Source: Sphagnum magellanicum
Taxonomy: Eukaryota; Streptophyta; Sphagnopsida; Sphagnales; Sphagnaceae
DNA: 64,000 nt
Reading direction: 5' to 3'
NCBI GenBank assembly: GCA_021904315.1
Contig: CM038917.1
Location: 4,882,041-4,946,040 of the forward strand
Positions 49,125 to 61,244 of this stretch are shown here, piece after piece. Position 1 is the first letter of the stretch. Each line of letters opens with the position of its first letter. A program made the position numbers and the translations under genes. The notes beneath the pieces are model-generated. The model was given only the letters and a program-made list of their open reading frames with translations. It had not been told where the DNA came from and did not search any database.

Positions 49125-49765
49125 ACGTGGGGACATTCTCAAAATAAAGGGTCTATGACAAGGAGGTCATGATCCACACAATGTGAATGAGCTTTACCCA
49201 TGGTAAAGCACAAGACAAATGTTATCATGAACCTAAACATACATAGGTCTCCAGGTGTAAGAGGGGTCGAGTTTTTACATCCATTCCTTAAAAGCTGGAA
49301 GGATCTTACACCTCTAAGAGCATCTCCAGCCATACTCAGTATGTGACCCTGCGAAAATATTTTTCACACCCTAGTTTAGTTCCTTTGCAACCCCACCCAT
49401 AAAACTGAAACTGGGACAGCAAATAGGTGGGAGACAACTAATAGCAAACCACCTGGATGAATCATTATGATGGGCCAATCAGAAACACTGAGCAGCAATT
49501 AGTTCATATTTATTACACTCTTTTCTGCAGGTGTGGAGCGCTGCTGAGCCTTTCACCAGCCACGGCAACATGTGCAATTATTCAGCATAGGTTGGATTTT
49601 CTTCATCCAATTTTACTGTGCAGGATCACATACGGAGCCCCGCTGGAGATGCTCTACGCAGGCATAAGATATCTCCTTTTTTCTTTTTTTTTGCTCCAAG
49701 GAATATTCATGGATAAGGTGCCCTTGAAATACATTAAGAAATCTCTTGGAGTGCTCTACGTGTAT
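49125..49765 (+). mobile_element. Second copy of the foldback element (right part), split by a MITE
   Basis: 49125-49317 aligns with about 1640-1855 (GCTTTACCCATGGTAAAGCAC, TTATCATGAAC, CCAGGTGTA, GGATCTTACACCT). After the MITE at 49318-49654, the sequence resumes with the region matching about 1855-1960 (CATGGATA, AAATACATTAAGA) and ends near TCTCTTGGAGTGC, which is the inverse of the outer end at about 767. Confidence 0.6.
49318..49654 (-). mobile_element. Tourist-like MITE (GAGCATCTCC family) inside a foldback element
   Basis: 337 bp with 35-bp inverted ends (29 of 35 paired) starting GAGCATCTCCAGC; flanks are TAA and TAC, so the duplication has one mutation. Inverted relative to the copy at 18759. 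The flanking DNA on both sides matches consecutive parts of the large foldback element at 0.77-1.97 kb, so the MITE jumped into a copy of that element. Confidence 0.82.
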
Positions 49766-50145
49766 GGGAATGACTGTGTCTTACAATCCCACCAAGAAAA
49801 GTTTTGTCCCTCCATGATGACTGACTTTTTGTGGTGCAAAAAGAAATAGAAATGAGAATCTCTTCCTCCAACTCATCAAGGATGGACCACTACTGTCTAG
49901 GCTTTAGATCTTGGCCAATTGAAAGGACTCCCTTTACAATTGAGAAAGGGGGCATATTCCCATGCACTAGATTCACTCTCATTGTTGCTTGAACCATACA
50001 TTGGGCATTTGTCGGATTGCCCTCCATTATGTTATATGGGTGTTTAGATGTCAATTGCACAAGTATACCTATACAATTCCTACAATAGAACCGACCCCCA
50101 CTGTAGACCAGGTTTGTCAAAGGAAGAGCTTCTCAATAATAGTAA

Positions 50146-50411
50146 GAGCATCTCCACCCACACCTTTTATTTGGGCTTCTACCAATATATATCACATACA
50201 ATATTAAATGTTAATTATTTCCCCATCCTTACCCATAAGCATGAAAAATTGGATACTATAAAGTGTGAGACTATTTAAATGCCATCACTCGAGCCAATCA
50301 TTATGATTAGCCAATAAAAAGTTGTCATTTTCTTTTATTGGCCCATTTGAAATCCAAACTCAGTTTCATGCTATTTAAAAGTTATACGCCAGGGCACATA
50401 TGAGGATGTTC
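50146..50411. mobile_element. Tourist-like MITE, shorter GAGCATCTCC variant
   Basis: 266 bp. Left end GAGCATCTCCACCCACAC, right end GAGGATGTTC is its decayed inverse. Contains GCCAATCATTATGATTAGCC like the other family members, but the interior is otherwise different. The left flank is TAA and the right AAA, so the duplication is not clean. Confidence 0.6.
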
Positions 50412-50753
50412 AAATTTCATTTTGTGGAATTTTTACCCAACGTGATGTCAATTCTAGCTACACCAAAAAAAAAATTGAGTTTTTTGGGAAAATTATATTG
50501 AACATGAGTGATTAATGCTGGGAACAAACGGAAGGTATCAAAAAGAATGTATTCAAGTTATTGGGAACATTAGACTTCAATAAGTTTAATGGAATTTACA
50601 GAGAACAAATTGGGGGAAAACAACAGTGGAGCATTTGTCAGCTATCAATCACTCTCTCTCTTTTAGAAAAGAAAAAAGAATCTGGGCTTTTTCAAATCAT
50701 AAATTATAATCACTCATTTCATTGAATATTCCTAGCCAAGTTCAGTCCCACTT

Positions 50754-50951
50754 CTTTTTCTTTTTTTCTTTTTCTGTGTGTGTTGGGTATTGACAACTCT
50801 GGCAACAGCCTAAACCCTAACCGTCTGGGTAGTAGCTTGATGTCCTCACAGAGCATGAGGAAAAGGGTGTGTCCAGTTGGGAATTTGAACTCCCAACAGC
50901 CTGGCTGTGCAGCCTTACCCCTTAGCCACTAGAGTAGCTGAAAGTCCTTTC
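50754..50951 (-). mobile_element. tRNA-derived SINE with target-site duplication
   Basis: Flanked by the 11-bp direct repeat CAGTCCCACTT (50743-50753 and 50952-50962). On the minus strand it begins near an A-box-like TAGTGGCTAAGGGG, then a B-box-like GAGTTCAAATTCC set in a perfect 7-bp stem (GTTGGGA/TCCCAAC), a tRNA-unrelated body, and ends in an A-rich tail (GAAAAAGAAAAAAAGAAAAA) directly against the duplication. This is the layout of a tRNA-derived SINE that needs a LINE partner for movement. Confidence 0.85.
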
Positions 50952-51350
50952 CAGTCCCACTTTTTGCCAAGGGCATCAGCAACATGATAGGTAATATCTA
51001 TCATGATCATATCATATCTTCTTCTTGTATTAAAAAAGTGGTCAAATTTGAGTGAGGAGCAAAGCGCAAAGCAGGCAAGCTTAAAAATTAGGCATCCTTG
51101 ATTTTGTTATACAAATTTTAGCCCTCCAAAAATGATAATTTTTTGTGTGTGGAAAACAGTAAATGAGTCATGATTCATCTTGCATTTAACCTATGACTTC
51201 ACACCTTTTGTGCTTCATTGCTGGATCTAGAATACTAGAATGAGGGAGAAATGCAATTTTCTACCCTAAGCTGCACTAGGTGCTCTGACCTGATAGTACA
51301 TTTGGACTCTTTTAACTAACTTTCTAAAGACCCTAAAAGTTCCCATGTTA

Positions 51351-51385
51351 GAGCATCTCCATCATTTGCAGGAAATGCCCCTCAC
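51351..51385 (+). repeat. Solo GAGCATCTCC terminus
   Basis: TTA followed by GAGCATCTCCATCATTTGCA looks like the left end of a Tourist-like MITE. I found no matching right end within the next kilobase, so it is either a truncated copy or a different subfamily. Confidence 0.35.
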
Positions 51386-52859
51386 CAATAACTTGCAGGA
51401 GCTGCGTCTGTTTTGAGCAGGCAATCACCCCCATTGTTGTATCCATCCGTCATAAGTATTGTTTGGGTCAGGAAGAAATGCCTTTGCAGGCTTGATATCA
51501 TGATGAAATTCAACACCATTAAATAATTTTGCTAGCATTGTTTTGTATCTCAATGCACTTTGAGAACATGATCCATGGCAATAATATGAGCATCCAAGAC
51601 TTTGGCAACCAATAAGAAGAGGAACATAAGCTTTGTTGCTTCTTTTACCACGTGAAAAAAACATGGTTAGAATGCCTTTTCAATTCCATATCTATCTATT
51701 CCATTCATGTTGCATTTGAGCTCATCTTCATTGTTGTCACTCAAGCTCCTCACCAATCCATCGAGGTGTGCAACTAAAAGCACAAAGAGAGGACATACTA
51801 CAAAGCATAAAGAAAGGTGTGTAGGTGAAAGTTCAGAGAGATTTGTAGCCAGAGCAGACTTGGGAGAGGTGTGCAATGAAAATCTAAAGAGAAAGTCTAT
51901 TGAGTAATTTTGTATTGGAGCACACTTGAAAGGAGTTGGGAATTATGAAAGACGACACTCTAGCTATATGCCTTTTCAATCCCATATCTATCTACCTTAC
52001 ATAGTGGGAGAAAGGAAATGTGTTAGGTCCAACTATGCATTGACAACCTACACAATGGTGTCAAGCCCACAATGCAATTTTGTTTGCCAATTGCATGGTG
52101 GAAATGCTCAAAGTGACTATTTACATAACCTTTGAAGAGGCCTGAAAATTTACCAATGTCAGTTTGGTCTATAGGCTTGTGTATGGTATAACATCCTTAG
52201 CAAGCTTCCTATTAATCTTGTACAAGTTGAAGTAATACTAGCCTTTCATTACTATGAACATGGTAGGGAGATGAAGTACTATTATCCTTGTACTAGTTTT
52301 CTATTGGTCTCAACATAGGTATATACTCCCTTCATACCAACCAACAAATAGTCTTGCTTCTTTGGGCTTGGAGTCCAACAATAAGTGCAAAGCTCTTGTG
52401 AGTGCACTAATAGCCCTTTAGAATAGAATGCTCAATTTCATCAAGAAGCACTTGGAAAACATGACCCCCCAAAGTAAGAGGGTTTGTAATGTGAAAAAAA
52501 TCTACCCTAAACACTTGACCCCTATCTTTGATGCATTTTACACCTTATCATTGAATAGTATAAATTTGACACATGGGCAACATGTCTCCCATTACCAAAA
52601 TGGATGCAAAAACTAACATCTCTTTTATGTATTAGCATTCACATCATTTTAATAGCTCAAATCTTACCCAAAAAAATTGGCACAAGGATCTATGGTCAAG
52701 GGGGTCACTAGAGTTGAATGAAACCTAGATTTTGAATATGGATTAGGGTTGCTAGATAATGGTCATGATTTAGTTTCCCCCACTCCTCCCAGTCTATTCA
52801 TTCTTGTAGTCCACCTGTACTTTCTTTTTCACTAATCAAGGATAATATATATATACCAT
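51386..52859. other. No gene recognised
   Basis: Small frames on both strands (51425-51907) overlap each other and none is convincing. Confidence 0.45.
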
Positions 52860-53063
52860 AGTACAAGGGCACCCACCTTTTAGCACATGCTTGTCAAAGA
52901 ATTAATAAATTTTCAAATTTTCATTTCAAATAATAAAATATTCTCAAATATTCCAGAAAAATATCATTTTCCTTCACAAAAGATTGCTCTCTGAGAAAAG
53001 TAAAAAATAAAAATTTCAGCATTTCTAAAAACAATATAGTTTATGCAAAAGCAGCCAAGGTAT
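52860..53063 (-). mobile_element. GTACCTTG-end MITE, copy 2
   Basis: Left end AGTACAAGGGCACC is diverged; right end GCAGCCAAGGTAT is the inverse family end. Interior matches copies at 60910 and 61533 (AATTAATAAATT, TCAGCATTTCTAAAA). No coding. Confidence 0.6.
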
Positions 53064-54184
53064 TAAAATACACATATTGATATGTACATGCAGGATGGCT
53101 ATCAAACTATCCTGTCATTACAACATTGCTGCAAATTATGGACCTAGCAAATTATTTCCTCCTTTTTGCTTTTGGGTGTTGTCTCGGCTTTGAACTCTGG
53201 TCCTCTCTTTGTGTTCCTCTCCCTTTCCCTTCTGGATTGGTGCTTTTTGTTTTATTAATTGATTTGTTATGTTACTTATTAACACGATAATGTAATTAGG
53301 TTTCCTCAGGGCTATGGTGAAAATGAAAGATCTTTTCATGATTTCCCGGCTGCTGTGATTATCTGATCCTTCCTTCCAGAATAAAGGCAATTGTTTATTC
53401 ACTTTGAAAAACAAATGGACAAAATCATCAAGAATGAGACTCCAAAGTCCATAGACAATGGACATTCCTCAAGGAGAAACCCTCAAACATGAAGAAAAAG
53501 CTGAAGCCCATTCATATTAACTTAAATTGAGTTGTGTTACGCTGATATTGGCTTTTGAATATACAAGCATGGTAGGATGTTCCGCTCCAAAAAATGTTAA
53601 TATATTGTAATAAATACCTAACATCTAAGGCAAAAACAACTTTTAACCAAAGAGGAAGTAGCCTAAGGTGTAAAACCATTAGCATTTTTTTTCTTTTGTA
53701 TTTTCAGATTGCTCCCCAGTCTGAATGTGTCCTGTTTGACTTTCTCTGACTTACCTATGATTTACCTTTGTTTTACTGGATCTTTCAAAATTTGAAAGAC
53801 TCAGTACAACTTATATTGGGCCTTTCGGATTTCAAAAGATCCAGGTTTATGATTAGTCACTTAAAAATAAACAAGAAAAAAATACCATTTCTTTACATAT
53901 TGGAAGGCTCCGCTATTATTGGGGCCTTCCAAATTTTCAACCTCCCTCAGCTTATTGGTCTGGAGGATCTCAAATCCAAAAGGGCCCCATAGCAGGACCT
54001 TCTCCTATACTTAACTTATTTGTTGGGGTCAGATTCTTGACCTACCTCATGGATGAGTTTCCTTGCCAGCTCCTTGACAAAAAGCTTCTGTTGTGTGGGG
54101 GTGGGGGGGGAATTGCAGTTCTCAGTGCATTCAAAGTAATTCGGTGAACAAAGTGTTTGGGTGAAGTGTAGAAAGTTGGAACTA
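53064..54184. other. No gene recognised
   Basis: A minus-strand frame of 109 codons (53136-53465) has no recognisable domain. A G-rich run lies at 54099-54112. Confidence 0.45.
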
Positions 54185-54400
54185 GTGTTGGGTGGTTATT
54201 AGAAATGGCATATCATCCTGATTCTCAAAAAGGTGAATAACTAGTTCCGACATATACATAGCTGTGGTTCTCAAAAAAATCTAGCTGATTCTCAAATATA
54301 ATCATGGTTCTCAACAAGTCTAAGAACCAATCAAATAACCTTCTACAAACTGCTGGTTATTTGTGGGTTCTTTCATAAAACTAGTCAATTCCTTGAGCGT
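54185..54400 (+). repeat. AGTGTTGG-headed repeat with GGTTCTCAA words
   Basis: Starts TAGTGTTGGGTGGTTATTAG, then repeats GATTCTCAA and GGTTCTCAA words, ending with GCTGGTTATTTG. Layout resembles the repeats at 58604 and 61245 but the repeated word differs. Confidence 0.35.
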
Positions 54401-55104
54401 TTTTGGTAAAAGATGGATCGGAGGTTCTTTTATTATGAAAAAGTTCAAAAAGCTGGAAGCATAAGTCTTTCTATTCCAATTTTGATCCTAGAAACTGGCA
54501 AGCAGAAGTTCTTTGCTTTTTAATCTTTTTATAAAAAACTGAAAATATCAGAGTGCTTTTAAAAAATCAAATTAGTCCACCCAAAAATAGTGCTTTTTAA
54601 AAAAATTGTAAAGATGTTACAGCCCACCTAAGATAGTAGGGGCCTGTCTTAGACATATAATGCTAATTAATGCTGGGGATCCTGGCCAATGGACCTACTT
54701 GAGGATTTTGAGAACAAAAACCCTGCAAAGCCCAATATTGGTGGAAACTAGATACTACATACATGTCAAAGAGCTTACATAATAAAGACAGTTTCTAAAA
54801 CACCTTGTGAAAAAAAGGACATGTCTGTGGCCTCATGGTACCTTTTACACACACACACATCACTCGCTCTCTCTTGTAACTGTTATGTCAAAATAGTGCT
54901 GCTGTAAAACAAGTGGCCATATTGGCAAGTTGGGTGCTACTTGTGGCGATGTTGTAAGCACCCAACCTACCAATATCATCACATTTGTTCTTGAATAGTC
55001 AAGCCTCGCAATTTACCATATTATCAAAAGGAGGTAGGGTACATTTGCAACATATCTTACTTCACATCAACTGATTTTTATTCCAATTCATCCAATGAAG
55101 ACTG

Positions 55105-55310
55105 TTATAATTAATTCCCCATCCTCTTCCATAAATAAGAAAAAAGTTGAACAATAAAAAATGGAATACCGTTTGAATGCCACCACTTGGACCAATCACT
55201 ATGGCTACCCAATCAGAAGCACTCATTTCTCTTTTATTTACCCTTTTTTTAATGTATCTTTGTGAATAATTACAGGTACAAATCCTGTTTCACTTTTAAA
55301 GACTATAGTA
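55105..55310. repeat. Remnant related to the 50146 MITE
   Basis: Shares TAATTAATTCCCCATCC, a GTTTGAATGCCACCACTTGGACCAAT-like segment and the CAGTTTCA-like end with the MITE at 50146, but both terminal inverted repeats are missing. Very diverged. Confidence 0.4.
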
Positions 55311-55424
55311 CTTCATCCAAAATGTTGTATATAGCTCGCAAAGACCTGCACTGATTTTTCTAGAGTAATCAGAGAGCTCCTTACAGAGCATAAGTTTGGA
55401 ATGCCCCTCAATTTTTCTTTGTTC

Positions 55425-55630
55425 TTTTTTGTGATACCTGTCAAGTACCCTCTGGGTATCACAGGAAAACCAATTAAATTTTTTTTTGTCACAGGTCTTT
55501 GCAGTCTGTAGAAGCCCTTGGCCAGGGGCTTCACCAGAATGGGGCTCACGGTTTGCCTTGGCTACACCTCACCTCGTGCAGGCGCTTATTTTGGTAAAGC
55601 CTGTGGCCCAGGGCTTTACCCTACACATTA
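55425..55630. repeat. Cluster of three short hairpin repeats
   Basis: Three perfect hairpins stand in a row: GTGATACC / GGTATCAC (55431-55438, 55455-55462); GAAGCCC / GGGCTTC (55511-55517, 55526-55532) with TTGGCCA in the loop; GGTAAAGCC / GGCTTTACC (55593-55601, 55612-55620) with TGGCCCA in the loop, followed by CCTACACA, the inverse of the unit start GTGTAGGG. Confidence 0.6.
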
Positions 55631-58538
55631 CACTGCTGTTGGATGGAGTCAGATGGAGATGTTCTAGATTACAACAGAACAGGAGACATATTATAAATGC
55701 CAATTGATGAAGTTGTTGACAATTGAAGGTTTTTATATTTTGATTGGGCTTAGGTAATGAGTTCAAATTTTGAAATAAGGCACAATTGCAGAGCTCTGGG
55801 CCCTTGTTGAGTGCAAATATACTACACAAAGAACCAGAAGAATTTGTTGGCCTTGCCTACCAAGGCAAAGATATTGTGTTTAGATTCATTATAGAGTATA
55901 GTAGCTTAAGGGATTTTGGCCCCCTAGGTAATAATAGGTCTATTTTTATATGAGGATTTTTGAAAGATGAAATTTTGCTTGTATTGAAATTTGAGATTAG
56001 TTATAGAGTTATGATGTCTTGGAGGATTTTGGTTCCTTTAGAGGATTTTCTTGAAGATTATATTTTTGCATGGTGAAATATTTGAATTTCCACTTCTTCT
56101 TTTGCATTAAGATACTTTTTAATGTAAATGGCAAGGCCACAGTGTGACACACCCCTTGTTTAGTGTTTGTGGAGGGTGTTTCAACCTCAGTAAAATTCAC
56201 CCCTTGGTAGGGGCTGGCTTTTACAAACAAAATCACAGTTGTTTAAATTTCTTCTTCATCTTTACATTGGGTAAGGATTAAGGACCTTGAATTGGGATGT
56301 TCTGGGAATTTGGGTTCTGCTTGGCTCCCATGTTGCACCAAGCCCTCATTCCCCAAACAGCCATGTTCCAGGTCCTTCAGTGTAATGCTCTCTGAGCGAT
56401 GCTTGCAGCTTGTTTTGTTTGAAACTTGTAGGTCCTGAATGTCTTCATCTGTACATCAAAAGTAACACTTATTTACTGCAGTGCTGTGCATAGGTGGCAT
56501 GAGCCTAAAGGTTCTTACAATGCATACATATTTTGTCAACAGACTGAAACCCTGGTTGCTTATGTTGGGTTCCTGAAGGTGAGTGCACTCATCCATATCT
56601 AACTCAACACAAACCAGTTCAATTTCATTTGCAATAACTTCCTAGTTTGAAACCCACCCAATTTCCTTCAACAATTTTCACTTCACATTCAAAATGGGAT
56701 TTTGTAACAGAATTGGTTTTGTAACTCTTGATTTTGTAGAGCCATGAAATATTATATGTGCACTCAGAATTAAAAGAAAATACAAGGAAAAGTTTTGAAA
56801 TGGAAAATACATGCATTTAGTGGAAAATTCGTTTGATAAGAATGGAAACAGGAAAAGCTTAATACCATCAAAGAAATTCATGGATCTGTCACAACCATTT
56901 TGTATGTAGGTAGCTAAAAAATAATCAACAAAAAGGCTTACTCTTATTCATGGAATGGTCCAAATTGACCCTATTATTTTTCAACTTCCTTAGCCAATCC
57001 CTTGTTTGATTTCATCATCCTAGTTCGGACCTTTGTAACTATACGGGCAAGGGTTATAGTATTTGTTTACGGAAAGCCCTCCCTGAAATTCTCCATTGTG
57101 TTTGGAAGGTGCCTTACAGAGTGCAATTTCTGTGTGTGGGTCAGGCCTGCCTACACTTGTACAGGGGGCATTTCGAAGAAATGAAATACCTGCTTACACA
57201 AGTTGCTGACGTCTTACAATCTGGGCCATTCAGATTTTCACATCAACGATCTGATTTTAGGTCGGTTAATGCGCTTGGAGCAGGGCTTACCTGAGATAAG
57301 AGCCTGCCCTTGGCTGCTGGCTTGAGAAGGGGGACCTTTTTCCAGGAATGCCCTGCTTCTTGGTCATTTGCCTACACTAATATACAGAGGGTGTTGAACA
57401 GGCTCGTGTGTAGGTGTGAAGAAAAATTTGTTACAGGCAATGAAATTGCTGGATTGGGCAGCAGTTGGAATTTGTTTTCTTAGTTATTTTGAGTGAACTA
57501 AAAACAGCTTTTTTTAAAAAATATTCGTAAAGTAGGTCCACTTGCGAGGATCCCCAAAATTATTTAGCATTAAATGATGACTCTCTTAGGTGAGATGTAG
57601 AAGCACTTTTACAAAAGTGCTGCTACAAATTGCAACCTAGGAAATTCATAGGTTTAGATGTGATTAATTAAAGTATTTGTATTTCAGAAAATGATTTAAA
57701 ATCCTTAAAAATCACAAACTTTCACCATGAAATGGCAGCAACATGCTTTTAGAATCTGTCTAAATTATAATAAAAACTAGTTTAAAAAATGCTACCAAAA
57801 TAAAATCAGAGTCCACACATTGTAAATTTGGAGATTTTTGGGGAAGTTTTTGGAATCCTGTGATAAAATATTCTCTTTTAAAATATGTATATTTTTCACA
57901 TTTTGGCAACATTTTGCACCCCCAAAAATGCTGGGAGAACCCAGCTGAGTGACAGGCTGAAATGAGCTGGGTTTGGCCAATCACAATGATCTGATGTAAT
58001 CGGCACTCAAGAGAGATTCTGTCACATCATTAGGAAATGTGTAGACTATTTGCTAGACCTCCGTCATCTCATACTCCGTGCATGGATGATAACTAGACAC
58101 ATATTGCCCTGGCCGAGACCATCCTATTCAGTCATGTTTCCAGGCTTTTTTCCTAAGTGGGACAGGCAGCCATCAGCTGGTTCAAATTTTGGTGCGCTCA
58201 GTTTCACTTGTAATGTGAATTGACCATGGAGAACAACACTTGTGATGTGAATTGCTGTGACAGAAAACCGGTTGTTCTTTGGAACAAGCTCAGGTTCTCA
58301 CCTAATGGAATACTGTGCCTCATTCTATCAGTATCCCTGTGTTTGTTCCGACATGGAATGGCCCTTACACATAGTGCCTATGTTGAGAGGGACATATATA
58401 AAAGACAAGATGTTCAAGATTCTAAGTTGGAATGACAATTTGGGTTTATGCAATGTTCAATTCCTTAGTTCTTCTATCATTTTTCCTATTTCTGGGTTTG
58501 GTAAATAGACTGAGTTTTGTGTAAGGCAAGGGTGGGGC
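55631..58538. other. No gene; scattered hairpin repeats
   Basis: Besides the hairpin at 56280, segments near 57250-57410 (CTTGGAGCAGGGC ... AATGCCCTGCTTCTTGG) look like another hairpin unit. GGCCAATCACAATGAT at 57975 resembles the middle of the GAGCATCTCC MITEs. No coding. Confidence 0.4.
56280..56377. repeat. Diverged hairpin related to 58539
   Basis: Outer arms AAGGACC / GGTCCTT and inner arms GATGTTCTGGGAAT / ATTCCCCAAACAGC (12 of 14 pairing). Same words as the perfect hairpin at 58539-58580. Confidence 0.45.
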
Positions 58539-58594
58539 AGGCTGTTCTGGGAATAAGGACCCAAATTCCCAGAACAGCCTTCTTCCGGGTCCTT
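58539..58594. repeat. Perfect 15-bp-arm hairpin repeat
   Basis: AGGCTGTTCTGGGAA (58539-58553) and its exact inverse TTCCCAGAACAGCCT (58566-58580), loop 12 nt. A second inverted pair, AAGGACCC (58555-58562) and GGGTCCTT (58587-58594), overlaps it, so two alternative folds are possible. Confidence 0.7.
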
Positions 58595-58603
58595 AATAGT
58601 GTT

Positions 58604-59070
58604 GGCTGGTTATTGAGTTTTGACCTGGTTATCAGCCAGGTTATCATCCAGTTATTAATAACTTCTCAGTTGATTATTGATTTTATAACCAGTCACTACC
58701 TAATTGAATGGTATCAAAAATTTCAAAATCTAATAACCTACCTGGATGGCTTGATTATCATCCAGTAGGTTATCAAAAAACACCTAACAATTTTGTGATA
58801 AAAAACCCAAAAAATCCAGATTCTATTTTCATTTAAAAAATTGTTAAACCCCTATAACCAGCAGGATAACCAGTGGTTATCAATTAGTTATTTGATAACC
58901 TACATTTATGCATAATCAATGGCAACTACCCCCAAAATATTGATAACCAAACAGGCATTGAGTTTTTTATATATTGATATTGATAACCTAACTGCCACCA
59001 AATATTTTTTCGAAAAAACAACTTACCCAGTGAAGATGAAAAAAATCAATAACTGGCCAAAACCTGGCCT
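58604..59070 (+). repeat. GGTTATC-rich dispersed repeat, copy 2 (uninterrupted)
   Basis: Starts AGTGTTGGCTGGTTATTGAG; more than ten GGTTAT or ATAACC words; ends near ACTGGCCAAAACCTGGCC. Serves as the empty-site reference for the insertion at 22435. Confidence 0.65.
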
Positions 59071-59089
59071 AAAGAATCATTAGAGTTTT

Positions 59090-59170
59090 TCTTGGTAAAT
59101 GATGGCTGTGATTCATTTGAGAGGTGAGGAGGAAGCTTGTGATTAAGGTGCCCTCCAAATACACTAACAA
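59090..59170 (+). repeat. Isolated right end of the foldback element
   Basis: AAGGTGCCCTCCAAATACACT matches the right terminus seen at about 1930 and 49712; the preceding TTTGAGAGGTGAGGAGGAAG is similar to the arm interior. The rest of the element is missing. Confidence 0.4.
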
Positions 59171-59304
59171 CCAGTTCTTAACAGTTTGTTTTTTTTTCAA
59201 TCTTGAAAGTTTTGCAAAATTTTCCAATTTTTCACAATTTTTCCTCCAATTTACACATTTAAAAATCCAAAAAAAATTTATCACCAAAGTCCGAAAATTC
59301 ACCA

Positions 59305-59320
59305 CCCCCCCCCCCCCCCC
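59305..59320. repeat. C16 homopolymer
   Basis: Sixteen consecutive C; likely length-variable and prone to assembly error. Confidence 0.9.
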
Positions 59321-60909
59321 AAAACACTAGTTCTTTATGGGAGAGATAATTTTAGTGTTGCAAGCCAAAAACTATGTGTTCTATGAACTCCTCTTTATAC
59401 ATAGAGAAGATACATGCAGACCATGATGTGCAGCTTACCAGATGCCATCATAGCTAGTCATGGAGAATTCGCAATTGAGATAGAATACTTTGAAATAACA
59501 CTATGGGTAACGAATATACATATTTAGACAAAGTTTGAATTTCTCCTTAGTTAATTGGTCCATAAGGCTTTCAAGCCTCCAATCAATTAATGGATTAGTG
59601 ATTGATTACATGCAGATGTTTGTTAAGGAAAAATAATAACAACTTGAGCTCAATGCTTGCAAATGTTTCCAAAAAGCACATAAAAAATCACTAGAAACCA
59701 TATAAAAGGTACATAAGAGGTTAGACAAAATCCAAAAGCTTTCAGATCAACAACATTCCATGACCCATGCCAATCCGTTGTCTCCATGCTCCATATGCCA
59801 CACACCATAATCCATCATTGATCCATGGATTGGAACACTGGTAGGTGGTCTACTAAACATTGACAAACAAAAATGTAGCAATTGTGGGACTTGTTCCCTT
59901 GAGTGATGGATCTATGGCACAAAAGGATTGATCCAAATATTGATAGGATCACAAGTGCAAAATTGAAAGGTGGGTATGTGTGTTGATCTAGAGGCTGAAT
60001 GACTTATCAACAACAAGTTGGGGTATCGGTTTTTGGATGTGTCAATGGACCAAGCATATCAAAACATAAAAGGCTTTGGGTAATGCAATTTTGGTTGGGT
60101 CAGGTATTAAGAAAAGGGACAATATATGACATTAAACTTACGCTTTAGTACCAAAATCAAATACCCAAATCTTGGTGTGGTTTTGAGGGAGGGGGGAATG
60201 ATGTGAATTAGCTTTTCTCCTTAAAAGCAAGGGTGGGTGTTAAATTTGTAAGCTATCTAAACCCCCAAAGTAGATAAGAAATGGAGGGTGAAGCGTAGGA
60301 GGTGGGGCAGGTGCTTGTGTACAATTCAAGCTTTTCTTTCTTTAAAGCATGGAACAAATTGAAGGCCACCCCATGTAGCACATTTGGAAATCAAGTGAGC
60401 ATGCAAAAAAGGAATCGGGAATCAAATCCCCAATTCAACTTCCATTTTATTTTTTTGGAAGGACAAAGAAAAAAAAAGGTAAGAATGCTTAGAGATATTT
60501 TGAAAGAGGTAAAAGGGCTTTCCTATCGATAATCTACAACTGTTTGAGAAATGACTGACCATCCACCTTTGGTTTGCCAATACTCAAAACCAAAGCTCAC
60601 TCTTCCTTCTTTGCAAATGCATTGCAAAGAGAAAGCACTCAATCTTCCTTTTCCATCATGAGCAACATGGGGCAGCACTCATTTCAACTCCTTAACACCA
60701 GTTAGATTATTCTTCCTTATAATGAGCTAATCCTCATGCTTAACCAGCCATTCATCATAAGTGATTATTCTTTTGACCTAACTAGCATGGCGTTGTTGTG
60801 AGCTAGCTATGAGCAAGAATTGGCCAAACCCTGCCCCACACTACCGTACATTTTTCCCTGGGTGAGAGATAATGAATGAACTGTGAGTAAGTATCTCCAA
60901 TTGCACTAT
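59321..60909. other. No gene recognised
   Basis: Ordinary AT-rich intergenic DNA; no repeat family noted above recurs here. Confidence 0.45.
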
Positions 60910-61095
60910 AGTACCTTGACAGCTTCAACACATGTGTATTGAATAATTAATTAATTAAAAATAATTTTTGAAAAAAAGTAATCTTGAAGATTATATAATT
61001 TTCCTTCAAATTTTATTTTATTTGGAAAGAAATATTTTTTAAAATTTCAACATTTCTGAAAATAATATAATTGGAATCAAAGCTGCCCAAGGTAG
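60910..61095 (-). mobile_element. GTACCTTG-end MITE, copy 3
   Basis: 186 bp between AGTACCTTGACAGCTT and AAAGCTGCCCAAGGTAG. Interior carries TTGAATAATTAATTAATTA near the left and TTTCAACATTTCTGAAAA near the right, as in copy 1. Confidence 0.65.
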
Positions 61096-61244
61096 AATCT
61101 TGCTCATGGTTATACACAGAGCCCCCTGGGCCAGTCACTGAGTTCTGTCAAGTGGGTCAATTACACCAGGGTAAGTCTGTGGGTTGGCAGAAGATGGCAG
61201 CAGCTGCATGTGGGGGGCCAAGGGTCAACCAGTACTTCCAGAGG

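Noticed and set aside
50866..50945. Possible tRNA gene
   Set aside because: A and B boxes are present but no acceptor stem or anticodon arm folds; the flanking duplication and A-rich tail show a SINE.
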